From NCBI GenBank assembly GCA_029006345.1, contig JAQXGK010000062.1:1-43052 (forward strand): DNA of 43,052 nt, given 5' to 3'. Source of the stretch: Bacillota bacterium (GTDB taxonomy: Bacteria > Bacillota > Clostridia > Oscillospirales > SIG627). Within the stretch, counting starts at the first letter, position 1; each line of letters starts with the position of its first letter. Of the stretch, positions 26,074 through 35,584 are shown piece after piece. The notes below the pieces were generated by a model that worked only from the letters and a program-made list of their open reading frames with translations, did no database searches and had not been told where the DNA came from. The translations under genes and the position numbers were made by a program.

Positions 26074-27190
26074 TCTCGGTTTATATATTCATTTCCCGTT
26101 CTGCCGAAAAAAGTGTCTGTATTGCGACTTCTATTCGGTGGAAAAGACCGAATTGCAAAAAAGCTATATTTCGGCGCTTGCGCGGCAGATAGAGTCCCTT
26201 GAAACCGACAAAACAGTCGATACCGTGTATTTCGGCGGCGGCACTCCGTCGCTCATGGACGCTTCTGATGTCGACGCCCTGCTCGGGGTGATTGCGAAAC
26301 GTTTTCATGTCTCCCGCGACTGCGAGATTTCGCTTGAGGCAAATCCGAACTCTCTGGATTACGATAAGCTGTCCGGTTACCGCCGCGCCGGCGTCAACCG
26401 TGTCAGCATCGGCATGCAGTCCGCACACGACAGCGAGCTTTCCCGCTTGGGGCGTCTTCACCGTCATACCGATACGGTGCGCGCGGCGGAAGCGGCAAGA
26501 CAGGCCGGCTTTGACAATCTTTCGCTCGACCTCATTTACGGGCTTCCGGAGCAGTCGCTGTCGGATTGGCGGCAAAGCCTCTCGGCGGCGGCGGAGCTTT
26601 CGCCCGAGCACATTTCGTTTTATTGCCTCACGCTGGAGGAGGACGCGCCTCTGCTTGCAAAGGATTACAGCTATCCCGATGACGACGCCTCGCGCGCTAT
26701 GTACGAGTATGCACTCGGATTTTTGCAGGACTGCGGTTATGAGAGATACGAGATTTCAAATGCCGCGAAACCGGGTTATAATTGCCGTCACAATGAGAAG
26801 TACTGGGATCTTTCCGAGTACTACGGCTTCGGACCGTCGGCCCATTCCTATTACGGCGGGCGCCGCTTCTCGGTGGCAAATGACCTGCCGCGTTACCTGA
26901 AAGCAGGCAGCTTCCGCTCCCTGACTGTAGATGCAGGTCTCTCCCGCGAGCGGGATATTGCCGAGGAATACATAATGCTCTCGCTTCGCACATCGGCAGG
27001 CCTTTCGTTTGGGCGGATGTCGGAGCTCGGAGTGAATGAAAAGCGCTTTCCCGTTATCCGCGAGGCGCTCGAAGCGGTGACCGACGCGGGCTGTGCGCGG
27101 CCGACAGCCGACGGCTATACCCTTACCGATAATGCGCTCTTTGTCTCGAATACCGTAATCGTTCAGGTGCTTTCAAAGGTGCTTGACTGA
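26063..27190 (+). CDS. hemW: HemW, radical SAM heme chaperone
   Basis: A 375-residue protein starting [20 protein letters not shown] with the radical-SAM CxxxCxxC cluster motif, then [36 protein letters not shown] and the HemW-specific [20 protein letters not shown]. That HNxxYW signature separates it from coproporphyrinogen dehydrogenase HemN. It delivers heme to respiratory proteins in other bacteria. The best start is TTG at 26063, overlapping the lepA stop by 11 bases, since no in-frame ATG lies between the lepA end and the conserved N-terminus. Confidence 0.9.
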   Translation: MTNNLGLYIHFPFCRKKCLYCDFYSVEKTELQKSYISALARQIESLETDKTVDTVYFGGGTPSLMDASDVDALLGVIAKRFHVSRDCEISLEANPNSLDYDKLSGYRRAGVNRVSIGMQSAHDSELSRLGRLHRHTDTVRAAEAARQAGFDNLSLDLIYGLPEQSLSDWRQSLSAAAELSPEHISFYCLTLEEDAPLLAKDYSYPDDDASRAMYEYALGFLQDCGYERYEISNAAKPGYNCRHNEKYWDLSEYYGFGPSAHSYYGGRRFSVANDLPRYLKAGSFRSLTVDAGLSRERDIAEEYIMLSLRTSAGLSFGRMSELGVNEKRFPVIREALEAVTDAGCARPTADGYTLTDNALFVSNTVIVQVLSKVLD

Positions 27191-27212
27191 TATAATTGAA
27201 AGGAAAAATATA

Positions 27213-27746
27213 ATGAAAAAGACTGCCTTACTTCTTGCACTCATGCTTGTACTCGTTTCGCTGTTTACGGCCTGCTCGGACGACGCGCCGTCAGACATTC
27301 CGGAGGGCTATGCGGAGGCGACAAACGACGCCGTGGATTTTTATTTCTACTACCCCGAGGATTGGACGCTTGACCGCAATGACGGACTCATTAAGGTTAT
27401 AGTCTCCGACCCGCAGGCAAGCGACGACATCTCAAATGTCACCGCCACGGTGCTCAGCGTTAATTCCAATATCAGCAGTATTGAGGAATACTTTGATATG
27501 TTTTCCGATGAGTTTCAGAAGAGCTTTGCCGATTACCGCGAGATAGGCGACCGCATCGAGGGCGACAATTCGCTCACGGTTTGTTATACCGGATCGGTAG
27601 CCGGAGTAGAGTATAAGTATCTGCAGTTCATGCTGTACGGCGGCGGAAATCTCTATACCTTCACTTATACCGCGCCGACCGCATATTACGACGCGCACTT
27701 GGAAGATGCCAAGGCGCTGTTCGACTCGGTCAATTTCAAATCCTGA
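27213..27746 (+). CDS. Predicted lipoprotein, PsbP/DUF1795-like
   Basis: A 177-residue secreted protein: a signal peptide with hydrophobic core LLLALMLVLVSLF and lipobox FTAC (Cys22), followed by a domain starting FYFYYPEDWTLDRNDGLIKV. That pattern (a phrase like 'F.YP..W....n.g...v' then I.EY.....) is shared by PsbP-like and DUF1795 lipoproteins of Firmicutes, whose role is unknown. AAGGA precedes the ATG at 27213; an earlier frame start at 27183 has no site and overlaps hemW. It lies 22 bp after hemW. Confidence 0.8.
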   Translation: MKKTALLLALMLVLVSLFTACSDDAPSDIPEGYAEATNDAVDFYFYYPEDWTLDRNDGLIKVIVSDPQASDDISNVTATVLSVNSNISSIEEYFDMFSDEFQKSFADYREIGDRIEGDNSLTVCYTGSVAGVEYKYLQFMLYGGGNLYTFTYTAPTAYYDAHLEDAKALFDSVNFKS

Positions 27747-27808
27747 CAGCTTGGGTTACTGCTGTTTTCAGCGGATATAAGTAATGTTTTACATATGAAA
27801 GGCGAACT

Positions 27809-28861
27809 ATGAAAGACAAGAAATGTTCATGCCCCGATAAGGCTGACGCGCTCAAGTCGCGCATCGGCAAGGTCGGGGGTCAGGCGGTGCTTGAGGGCGT
27901 TATGATGCGCGGCCCCAAGCAGTACACTACGGCGGTCCGCACCCCGGACGGCAATATAGTTACCGATACGCATCCGAATACGTCCATCAAGGACAGGATA
28001 CATTTTCTGGGCTGGCCTATTATCCGCGGCTGCGTGAATTTTGTCGAAATGATGAAGCTTTCCATGTCGACTCTGACTTTTTCAGCCGAGGCGCAGGGAT
28101 TTGAGGAAGAGGAAACAAAGTTTGAAAAGTGGCTGTCAAAGCACTTCGGAAAATCACTCATTGCGGTGGTGGCCGCTATCGGCTCGGTTCTCGGCGTAGC
28201 ACTCGCTCTGCTTTTGTTTATGTACCTGCCCATAAGAGTCACCAAGCTCATAGAGTATCTGTGCGGCACGGAGTTTAATCAGTATCTGCGCGCATTGATT
28301 GAGGGCGTGCTCAAAATGGGCATATTCATCGCGTATATCGCGCTTATATCGCTTATGCCGGACATCAAGCGAACCTTTCAGTATCACGGTGCCGAGCACA
28401 AGAGCATATTCTGCTACGAACACGGCCTCGAGCTGACGGTTGAAAATGTCAGCCGGCAGGGCAGACTTCATCCGCGCTGCGGCACCAGCTTTATGGTGGT
28501 AATGATAGTTGTCGGCATACTTATTTCCATGCTTATCCAGACCGATATCGTGTGGCTGCGCACCGTCATTCGTCTGCTCATTCTGCCATTTATTGTCGGC
28601 GGCGGCTATGAAATCATCCGTTATGCCGGCCGCCACGACAACCTTTTTATCAGAATAGTCACAAAGCCCGGTATATGGATGCAGCACCTCACCACAAAGG
28701 AACCCACCGGCGACCAGATCGAGTGTGCCATAGTCGCGCTCAAGTCGGCGCTTCCCGAGGAATTTCCGGAGGAGAGCATTTTTGAAAACATTGTACTGCC
28801 CGACCGAAAAGAGTCCGGGGAGGCTGAAGCTTCGGCAGTATCCGAAGCCCTGGAAAAGTGA
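27809..28861 (+). CDS. DUF1385 membrane protein (YqhQ-like)
   Basis: A 350-residue protein with the DUF1385 signature: GGQAVLEGVMMRGPKQYTTA near the N-terminus, EHKSIFCYEHGLELTVENV and HPRCGTSFMVVM in the second half, and four to five membrane segments between and after. A Cys-containing cytoplasmic start (KDKKCSCPDK) precedes it. The function is not known. It overlaps prmC by four bases; DUF1385-prmC(-prfA) is a common Clostridia pair, but prfA is not next here. Reduced AAAGG-like site upstream. Confidence 0.88.
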   Translation: MKDKKCSCPDKADALKSRIGKVGGQAVLEGVMMRGPKQYTTAVRTPDGNIVTDTHPNTSIKDRIHFLGWPIIRGCVNFVEMMKLSMSTLTFSAEAQGFEEEETKFEKWLSKHFGKSLIAVVAAIGSVLGVALALLLFMYLPIRVTKLIEYLCGTEFNQYLRALIEGVLKMGIFIAYIALISLMPDIKRTFQYHGAEHKSIFCYEHGLELTVENVSRQGRLHPRCGTSFMVVMIVVGILISMLIQTDIVWLRTVIRLLILPFIVGGGYEIIRYAGRHDNLFIRIVTKPGIWMQHLTTKEPTGDQIECAIVALKSALPEEFPEESIFENIVLPDRKESGEAEASAVSEALEK

Positions 28862-29706
28862 CCGAGCGCGAGCTTTATATTGAGATTAAGCGCATATTTG
28901 CCGTCTCCTGCGCGCAGGAAATGTTTTCCTTCCGCGACCTTTGGACGGCGCTCTGCGAGAAAAACGGTATAGCGACAGAAGCTCATATACTGTCGCCGCA
29001 CGCGACGCAGCCGCTTGCCGGCGCGGCGGTTGAAGACGCAGGCCGCCTTTGCGACGGCTATCCGCTTCAGTATTATCTGGGGAGCGCCTATTTTTGCTGC
29101 AGACGCTTCGCGGTGCATGAGAATGTGCTCATCCCGCGTGAGGATACCGCCGTGGTTTGCCGCCTTGCAGAAAGGTATGCGTCCGGCGCAGCCCTGTTCG
29201 ATTTCTGCACAGGAAGCGGCATTATTCCCATCACTGTGCTTGCAGATTTGCCTGATACCCGCGCGCAGGCAGTCGATATTTCGCCCGATGCGGTCGCTCT
29301 CACGCTGGAAAATGCGCGCCTGCACGGGGTGAACGGGCGCCTGTCATGCTCTGTCTGCGACCTGTTTTCCGACCGCGCCGAAGCGCTGTTAAATGAATTT
29401 TCCCCGGCTGTTATTACTGCAAATCCTCCGTATATCAGGACGAAAGATATGCAGAAGCTGCCGAAAAATGTCAAAAGAGAGCCGTCTCTCGCGCTGGACG
29501 GCGGCGAGGACGGAATGAGATTTTACCGCCGTATAACCCGGCTTTGCGCGCCGCTTGTGCGAAGGGGAAGCCGCCTTGTTTTCGAGATAGGCTTTGACCA
29601 AGATCGGGATATTGCCGCTGTTGCGAAACAATACGGCTTCGGCTGTACCGTCTTTCCGGACGGGGCCGGTCTTCCGCGGGCCGCTTTAATTGAAAAAAAC
29701 TGTTGA
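28858..29706 (+). CDS. prmC: Peptide chain release factor N5-glutamine methyltransferase
   Basis: A 282-residue SAM-dependent methyltransferase. N-terminal helical domain, then YYLGSAYFCCRRFAVHENVLIPRED, the SAM loop FDFCTGSGIIPI and the catalytic NPPYIRTKDM. PrmC methylates the GGQ glutamine of RF1 and RF2. It starts with GTG overlapping the end of the DUF1385 gene (GTGA). The usual partner prfA does not follow; recA does, after its own promoter. Confidence 0.92.
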   Translation: MTERELYIEIKRIFAVSCAQEMFSFRDLWTALCEKNGIATEAHILSPHATQPLAGAAVEDAGRLCDGYPLQYYLGSAYFCCRRFAVHENVLIPREDTAVVCRLAERYASGAALFDFCTGSGIIPITVLADLPDTRAQAVDISPDAVALTLENARLHGVNGRLSCSVCDLFSDRAEALLNEFSPAVITANPPYIRTKDMQKLPKNVKREPSLALDGGEDGMRFYRRITRLCAPLVRRGSRLVFEIGFDQDRDIAAVAKQYGFGCTVFPDGAGLPRAALIEKNC

Positions 29707-29731
29707 AATTACGAAAACAATAGGATATAAT
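29703..29731 (+). promoter_or_regulatory. Promoter of recA-recX-rimO-pgsA
   Basis: TTGAAA (29703-29708), 17 bp, TATAAT (29726-29731), overlapping the last codons of prmC. I found no canonical Firmicutes LexA box (GAACATATGTTC-like) near it. Confidence 0.75.
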
Positions 29732-29784
29732 GTTGTCAGTGTAACGAAAAACCGTAATATTAATTGTCGAAAGGATATAAGAAA

Positions 29785-30888
29785 ATGGCTGAAAAGAAAG
29801 TTAAGGCAAAGGAGACAGTTGAGGAGGGCGGCAGAGAAAAAGCGCTTGCGACAGCACTCAGTAAGATCGATAAAAAATTCGGCAAGGGTTCGGTAATGAA
29901 GCTGGGGGAAAATGCGACCATGAATGTCAGCGCGATTTCGACAGGCTCGATTTCGCTTGATATGGCGCTCGGCATCGGCGGCGTTCCGAGGGGAAGAATA
30001 GTCGAGATATACGGCCCCGAGTCCTCCGGTAAAACCACTCTTGCGCTTCATATCGTAGCCGAGGTGCAGAAGGAGGGCGGTACCGCCGCTTTCGTGGATG
30101 CCGAGCACGCCCTCGACCCGGTGTATGCCAAGGCTCTCGGCGTCGATATAGACAATCTTCTCGTTTCACAGCCGGACAACGGCGAACAGGCGCTTGATAT
30201 TGCCGACGCGCTCGTCAGCTCCCAGGCGGTGGATGTCCTTGTCGTTGACTCGGTTGCGGCACTTGTGCCCAAGGCTGAGATAGACGGCGAAATGGGCAAG
30301 TCCACTGTCGGCGTTCAGGCGCGCATGATGTCACAGGCTCTGCGCAGGCTTTCCGGCACGGTTTCCAGAAGCAAGTGCGTGCTTATCTTCATAAACCAGC
30401 TTCGCGAAAAGGTCGGAGTTACATACGGCAATCCCGAGGTTACCACCGGCGGCCGCGCCCTCCGGTTTTATGCCTCTGTAAGACTCGATGTCCGCCGCGG
30501 AGAGCAGATAAAGGATAAGACCGAGGTCATAGGCAACCACATTAAGTGTAAGGTGGCGAAAAATAAGGTCGCACCGCCCTTCAAGGTAGCGGAGTTTGAC
30601 ATTCTCTACGGCCACGGCATATCAAAGGAGGGCGAGCTCATCGATATGGGCGTTGCGCTCGAGATAGTAGAGAAGAGCGGCTCCTGGTTCAGCTATAACG
30701 GCGAGCGTATCGGCCAGGGTAAGGATAAGGCCAAGCAGTATCTTGAAGAGCATCCCGCCGTTGCCGAGGAAATCAAGAACAGAATATTTGCACAAAAGGA
30801 TAAGCTGTCTGGCGGCGCCGTCAAGGTAGAGGAGGATGACCTTCAGGAGAGCGACTCCGAGCTCGACCTCGACGATCTCGATTTATGA
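29785..30888 (+). CDS. recA: Recombinase RecA
   Basis: A 367-residue recombinase for homologous pairing and SOS signalling. Walker A is GPESSGKT (77-84), the second Walker region is [10 protein letters not shown], and [25 protein letters not shown] covers the loop 2 DNA-binding region. The acidic C-terminal tail ([19 protein letters not shown]) is present. The chosen ATG at 29785 follows AAGGA; an in-frame TTG at 29764 lacks a site. recX overlaps the stop by four bases (ATGA). Confidence 0.98.
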   Translation: MAEKKVKAKETVEEGGREKALATALSKIDKKFGKGSVMKLGENATMNVSAISTGSISLDMALGIGGVPRGRIVEIYGPESSGKTTLALHIVAEVQKEGGTAAFVDAEHALDPVYAKALGVDIDNLLVSQPDNGEQALDIADALVSSQAVDVLVVDSVAALVPKAEIDGEMGKSTVGVQARMMSQALRRLSGTVSRSKCVLIFINQLREKVGVTYGNPEVTTGGRALRFYASVRLDVRRGEQIKDKTEVIGNHIKCKVAKNKVAPPFKVAEFDILYGHGISKEGELIDMGVALEIVEKSGSWFSYNGERIGQGKDKAKQYLEEHPAVAEEIKNRIFAQKDKLSGGAVKVEEDDLQESDSELDLDDLDL

Positions 30889-31343
30889 GTGAGCTATTTG
30901 ACCGTTATAAGGACATCGCGCTGCGTGCTCTCGGATATCACGATTATACCCCCCGCGGCTTGATGAGAAAGATTCTCGAGAAAGCCCCGCCCCCCGCAGA
31001 CCGTGATACCGCGAAGCAGGTTGTCGTCTATCTGCACGGCGAGGGCTACATAAACGAGCGGGCTTTTTTAGAAAAGGTACTTGCGGACTGTGAAGCCTCC
31101 CTGTACGGTCCCTTGCGCGTGCGGCAGGAGCTTGTCAAGCGGGATTTTTCACCCAAAAGCATCCGGCGTGCGCTGTCGGCGGATGTCGATTATACTCCGC
31201 GCGCCGTCAAGCTGCTGAAAAAGCAGAGCGATATCGCTTCGCGTCTTGCCGACCCGGCTTCAAGGAACAGCCTTGTCCGCATGCTTTCGCGCTACGGCTA
31301 CCCGTATGACGTCATACGGGACGCTGTCGAGGCTGTAAGATAA
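30885..31343 (+). CDS. recX: RecA regulatory protein RecX
   Basis: A 152-residue three-helix-repeat protein. [26 protein letters not shown] opens the first repeat and [16 protein letters not shown] and [13 protein letters not shown] follow. RecX binds RecA filaments and modulates them. The ATGA overlap with recA points to tight coupling of the two. No promoter separates it from rimO, whose start lies 27 bp further on. Confidence 0.9.
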   Translation: MSELFDRYKDIALRALGYHDYTPRGLMRKILEKAPPPADRDTAKQVVVYLHGEGYINERAFLEKVLADCEASLYGPLRVRQELVKRDFSPKSIRRALSADVDYTPRAVKLLKKQSDIASRLADPASRNSLVRMLSRYGYPYDVIRDAVEAVR

Positions 31344-31370
31344 ATAATAATATGGTAAGGAAAAGAAAAG

Positions 31371-32705
31371 TTGAGTATTAAAGTAGGATATCTGTCGCTC
31401 GGCTGCGCCAAGAATCAAATGGATCTTGAGCTTATGCTCGGCCGTCTCGCGGCAGACGAGGATTTTGTTATAGTGGATGAGGACATCAATGCCGATGTCA
31501 TGATAGTAAATACCTGCGCTTTTATTCAGAGCGCCAAGGAGGAGTCGATAGAGAGCATTCTCGACCTCGATTGGCTCAAGAAGAACCGTTCTCTCAAGGG
31601 AATTATCGTCACAGGCTGTATGGCTCAGCGTTATTTTGAGGAGATAAAGAAGGACATCCCGGAGGTGGATGCTATCCTCGGTTTGGGAGCAGAGCAGGAT
31701 ATCTGCGAGACGGTCAGAAAGGTTTTCGACGGCCAAAAGCTCTACAGGCACGATGCGCCCGAAGCGCTGTGCATCGAGGGCGACCGCGCGGTCATCGGCA
31801 GCGAGTATTCGGCATATCTGCGTATAGCCGAGGGGTGTGATAACCGTTGCAGCTACTGTGCGATTCCGAGTATCCGCGGTAAATTCCGTTCGAGAAGGAT
31901 AGAGGATATTCTGGCGGAAGCGAAGGATTTGTACGATATGGGCGTAAAGGAGCTTTGCCTCATCGCTCAGGATACCAGCCGATACGGCCTTGACCTGTAC
32001 GGCACATATTCTCTTGACCGGCTTTTAGAGGCTCTGTGTACCTCTCCCGACTTTTCTTTCGAGTGGATAAGGGTGCTGTATTGCTATCCCGATAAGATAA
32101 CCGATTCTCTGATATCGGTAATGAAAAAGTATGATAGTATCGTAAAATATATCGATATCCCGATTCAGCATATAAGCGACCGTATGCTTACTGCCATGAA
32201 CCGCCACGGCAGCCGCGCCGATATAGAGGACGCCGTAAAGCGCCTGCGCGCCGCAATGCCGGATATCGTGCTTCGCACTACAGTAATGGTCGGTTTCCCC
32301 GGCGAGCGCGACAGCGACTTCAAGGAGCTGCTTGATTTTGTCGGACAAGCGCGTTTCAATCATCTCGGCGCGTTTGAGTATTCGCGGGAGGAAGGCACCG
32401 AGGCTTACGGGCTCAAGGGTCAGGTTTCGGCAAAAACAAAGGCGGTAAGACTTGACAATATTATGAATAAACAATATACTGTTGTTAGCGATTATCTTGC
32501 CGAACAGGTCGGAAAGACCGTGAAGGTGCTCTGCGAGGGTTACGACCCTGTCGGTGGGTGCTTTTTCGGCAGAAGCGCGGCATTTGCACCCGAGGTTGAC
32601 GGCAGAGTGTATTTCACTGCGGCCAAAAAGCCTAAGGAGGGCGATTTTGTAAACGTCAGAATCCAATCGACGCTTGATTACGACCTTGTCGGGGTCAGAG
32701 TATAG
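31371..32705 (+). CDS. rimO: Ribosomal protein S12 methylthiotransferase RimO
   Basis: A 444-residue radical-SAM methylthiotransferase. The first cluster ligands are Cys12, Cys49 and Cys83 (GCAKNQ, NTCAF, TGCMAQ). The radical-SAM motif CDNRCSYCAIPSIRGKFRSR holds Cys156, Cys160 and Cys163. A C-terminal TRAM domain follows. The sequence CAIPSIRG and the opening SLGCAKNQMD mark RimO rather than MiaB or MtaB. TTG start at 31371 behind AGGA. It lies with pgsA downstream, as in many Clostridia. Confidence 0.95.
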   Translation: MSIKVGYLSLGCAKNQMDLELMLGRLAADEDFVIVDEDINADVMIVNTCAFIQSAKEESIESILDLDWLKKNRSLKGIIVTGCMAQRYFEEIKKDIPEVDAILGLGAEQDICETVRKVFDGQKLYRHDAPEALCIEGDRAVIGSEYSAYLRIAEGCDNRCSYCAIPSIRGKFRSRRIEDILAEAKDLYDMGVKELCLIAQDTSRYGLDLYGTYSLDRLLEALCTSPDFSFEWIRVLYCYPDKITDSLISVMKKYDSIVKYIDIPIQHISDRMLTAMNRHGSRADIEDAVKRLRAAMPDIVLRTTVMVGFPGERDSDFKELLDFVGQARFNHLGAFEYSREEGTEAYGLKGQVSAKTKAVRLDNIMNKQYTVVSDYLAEQVGKTVKVLCEGYDPVGGCFFGRSAAFAPEVDGRVYFTAAKKPKEGDFVNVRIQSTLDYDLVGVRV

Positions 32706-32723
32706 CTACTACTTTGCGAAAGG

Positions 32724-32739
32724 CGGGAGTTTTCTCCCG
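32724..32739 (+). promoter_or_regulatory. Hairpin between Shine-Dalgarno and pgsA start
   Basis: CGGGAG-TTTT-CTCCCG, a 6-bp stem with a four-T loop, starts right after AAAGG and ends 11 bases before the pgsA ATG. Folding would shorten the AAAGG-to-ATG distance from 27 to 11 bases. Confidence 0.5.
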
Positions 32740-32750
32740 AGTATTGAAAA

Positions 32751-33341
32751 ATGAATCTACCCAATAGACTTACATTGATACGGATTATTCTCGTGCCGGT
32801 ATTTATGGCATTTGCATTGCTTCCGGGCTCAAATGTTTTCAGATGCGTTGCATGCGGAATTTTCGCACTCGCCGCTATAACCGACTTTTTCGACGGTAAG
32901 ATAGCGCGCGGCAGAAATCTCATTACCAATTTCGGAAAGTTTCTTGACCCTCTCGCCGATAAATTTATGGTATTCGGCTCGATCATTTGCTTCTGTGCAT
33001 CGTCTAATTACTGGCAGGACAGCGAGCTTCTTCATTGGGGCTTCATTATTTCGGGAACGATTGTTATTTTCCGCGAGCTGGCGGTCACATCTATCCGCCT
33101 TGTTGCCTCGGGCAGCTCCGAGCACATTGTCATCGCCGCAAGCTGGCTCGGCAAGATAAAGACTTTCTCCCAGTGCATCTATATTCTTATAGTATTTTTG
33201 GAGCCGGTGATTTTCAGCGGTGCAGTTGTCGAGACGCATACTCTCACATGGGTAGCTATGAGCGTCATGACTATTATGACCGTGTGGTCGGGTGTGGACT
33301 ATCTCAAAACCTACTGGTCGTGTCTCAATCCAAACGAATAA
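32751..33341 (+). CDS. pgsA: CDP-diacylglycerol--glycerol-3-phosphate 3-phosphatidyltransferase
   Basis: A 196-residue membrane enzyme that makes phosphatidylglycerol phosphate, the first step to phosphatidylglycerol. The CDP-alcohol phosphotransferase motif is intact: TDFFDGKIARGRNLITNFG and then KFLDPLADK, with the DxxDGxxAR...GxxxDxxxD acids. Five or so membrane helices. Last gene of the recA run; a strong terminator follows. The hairpin at 32724-32739 lies in its leader. Confidence 0.94.
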   Translation: MNLPNRLTLIRIILVPVFMAFALLPGSNVFRCVACGIFALAAITDFFDGKIARGRNLITNFGKFLDPLADKFMVFGSIICFCASSNYWQDSELLHWGFIISGTIVIFRELAVTSIRLVASGSSEHIVIAASWLGKIKTFSQCIYILIVFLEPVIFSGAVVETHTLTWVAMSVMTIMTVWSGVDYLKTYWSCLNPNE

Positions 33342-33354
33342 CTTTGGGATTTCC

Positions 33355-33400
33355 CGGTTGAGCCGAAGGCGATTTTTCGCTTCGGCTTGACGGTTTTTTT
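33355..33400 (+). terminator. Terminator after pgsA
   Basis: AGCCGAA-G-GCGA (33361-33372) pairs with TCGC-TTCGGCT (33377-33387), with some outer pairing, followed by seven T at 33394-33400. Confidence 0.88.
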
Positions 33401-33436
33401 CGGGAAGGACATATTTTTCGGAAAGGAGAATGCATC

Positions 33437-34090
33437 TTGTGCAAAAGGCTTTTATATGACCTGAAAGCCATAAAGGAACGCGACCCCGCGGCGCGGAACT
33501 GTGCCGAGGTGTTTTTTCTGTATTCCGGCTTTCATGCGGTCTGTTGGTACAGAGCGTCGCACTTTTTCTATAAGATTAAATTGAAATTCATCGCTCGTTT
33601 GCTTTCTCAGCTCGGCAAGTTCTTTACGGGAACCGAAATACATCCCGGCGCTACCATCGGCAAAGGGCTGTTCATCGACCACGGAAGCGGAGTTGTCATC
33701 GGCGAAACCACCGTCATCGGCGACGACTGTACTATATATCAGGGCGCTACGCTCGGCGGAACCGGAAAGGATGTCGGCAAGCGTCACCCCACACTCGGAA
33801 ATAATGTAATGGTGGGCTCGGGGGCAAAGGTCTTGGGACCCTTCCGCGTCGGAGATAATTCTAAGATAGCGGCAGGAGCCGTTGTGCTCAACGAGGTGCC
33901 CGATAATTGCACTGCAGTCGGCGTACCGGCGCGAATAATCAAGCGCGACGGAGACCGTGTTTCCGGCGAGCTTGACCAGATCCATATACCGGACCCTGTG
34001 TCTCAGGAGCTTTGCAGACTTGAGGCACGCATAGCCGAGCTTGAACGCGAGCTAGGCAAAAAAGATGATTCGAGGAATGATGATAAATGA
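33437..34090 (+). CDS. cysE: Serine O-acetyltransferase
   Basis: A 217-residue enzyme that acetylates L-serine to start cysteine synthesis. The N-terminal helical region (YDLKAIKERDPAARNCAEVF) is followed by a left-handed hexapeptide-repeat beta helix: HPGATIGKGLFIDHGSG, then VVIGETTVIGDDCTI, YQGATLGG and a C-terminal tail. The C-terminal helix (EARIAELERELGK) is longer than in minimal forms. TTG start at 33437 behind AGGAG. ATGA overlap with cysS links cysteine supply with cysteinyl-tRNA formation, a conserved Firmicutes arrangement. Confidence 0.92.
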   Translation: MCKRLLYDLKAIKERDPAARNCAEVFFLYSGFHAVCWYRASHFFYKIKLKFIARLLSQLGKFFTGTEIHPGATIGKGLFIDHGSGVVIGETTVIGDDCTIYQGATLGGTGKDVGKRHPTLGNNVMVGSGAKVLGPFRVGDNSKIAAGAVVLNEVPDNCTAVGVPARIIKRDGDRVSGELDQIHIPDPVSQELCRLEARIAELERELGKKDDSRNDDK

Positions 34091-35493
34091 TTTTATATAA
34101 TACTCTTACACATACAAAGGATGAATTTAAGACCTACGAGCCCGGCAAGGTGAAAATGTATACCTGCGGCCCTACCGTCTACCATTTTGCCCATATAGGC
34201 AATCTTCGAAGCTATATAATGGAGGATGTTCTGGAGAAGTATCTCCGTTATACCGGACTTGATGTCAAGCGGGTAATGAATATTACGGATGTAGGACATC
34301 TTTCGAGCGACGCCGACACCGGCGAGGATAAAATGCTCAAGGGCGCGCGCCGCGAGCATAAGACGGTCATGGAGATTGCGAGGTTTTATACCGACGCTTT
34401 CTTTGAGGACTGCAGGAAGCTCAATATCAGGCGCCCCGATGTAGTTGAACCGGCTACCGGCTGCATTCCGGAGTTTATAGAGATGGTTCAAAGCCTTTTG
34501 GATAAGGGCTATGCCTATGTAGCCGGCGGAAATGTCTACTTCGATACCTCCAAGCTCAGCGAGTACTACGTTTTTAATAAGCACGATGCCGACGATCTTG
34601 AGGTGGGAGTCCGTGAGGGCGTTGAAGCCGACGAGAATAAGAAAAATAAGGCGGACTTCGTTTTGTGGTTTACCAAGTCGAAGTTTGACAGTCAGGAGCT
34701 TAAATGGGAAAGCCCGTGGGGGCTCGGCTATCCCGGCTGGCATATCGAGTGCTCGGCTATCTCTATAAAGCATCTCGGAGAGCACCTCGATTTGCATTGC
34801 GGCGGCATAGACAATGCCTTCCCGCACCATACGAATGAAATAGCCCAGAGCGAGGCATACCTCGGACATTCGTGGTGCCCTCAGTGGTTCCATGTATTGC
34901 ACCTCAATACAAACAGCGGTAAAATGTCCAAGTCCAAGGGCGAGTTTCTTACGGTTTCTCTGCTTGAACAAAAGGGGTACGACCCGCTTTGCTACCGCTT
35001 CTTCTGCCTTCAGTCTCATTAACGCAAGTCCCTTGTGTTCTCGTATGAAGCGCTTGATAACGCCGCACTCGCTTACTCCAAGCTTGTTTCGCGCATAGCG
35101 GCGCTCAGACAGGACGGCGAGGTAGACATGGCTGCATATGAAAAAATGAAAAAGGCCTTTACCGACGCCCTCGATAACGATTTGAATACCTCTCTTGCCG
35201 TGACCGCCGTTTTCGACGCCCTCCGCGCCGATACCAATGACGCCACCAAGCTGTACGCCGTCGCGGATTTTGACAGCGTGCTTTCGCTCGGGCTCATAGA
35301 GGCCGCAAAGCGCGTCTTGGAGGCTCCCGCCGATTCCGAGGGCGACAGCGAGATAGAACTGCTTGTCAGCAGACGCGCCGAGGCAAAGAAGGCAAAGGAT
35401 TACGCCCTCGCCGATGAAATAAGGAATCAGCTTGCCGAAATGGGCATAGTGCTCGAGGATACGCCGTCAGGCACCAAATGGAAAAGAGCCTGA
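34087..35493 (+). pseudogene. cysS: Cysteinyl-tRNA synthetase interrupted by an in-frame TAA
   Basis: The frame encodes a complete CysRS of about 468 codons, with one TAA at codon 312 (35020-35022). Before it are the HIGH-type motif FAHIGN (His36), zinc ligands Cys27, Cys222, His247 and Glu251, and KMSKS (279-283). After it, in the same frame, the anticodon-binding domain continues intact to position 35493. The stop falls in SHxRKS, where the family has Tyr (SHYR); TAT or TAC to TAA is one base change. TAA is the normal stop of many neighbours, so general recoding is unlikely. CysRS is normally essential, so this is either a sequence error or a real truncation rescued elsewhere. A GTG at 35035 could in principle start the second part. 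Confidence 0.88.
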
Positions 35494-35552
35494 TTTGCAA
35501 TATATCCCTAAAAACACCTGCATAACGGCCGGCGATTGTTGCGAATTGCAAG

Positions 35553-35581
35553 TTGAAAAAATACTTACAAGGCGGTATAAT
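35553..35581 (+). promoter_or_regulatory. Promoter-like sequence overlapping the dut start region
   Basis: TTGAAA (35553-35558), 17 bp, TATAAT (35576-35581). The Shine-Dalgarno-like AAGGCGG (35569-35575) of dut lies inside its spacer and the dut TTG is only four bases after the -10 box, so transcripts from here would lack the ribosome site. Confidence 0.45.
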
Positions 35582-35584
35582 TAG

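Noticed and set aside
34087-35493. Genome-wide recoding of TAA as a sense codon
   Set aside because: Many intact neighbouring genes (dut, ymdB, ddl, cinA) end with TAA at the expected family length.
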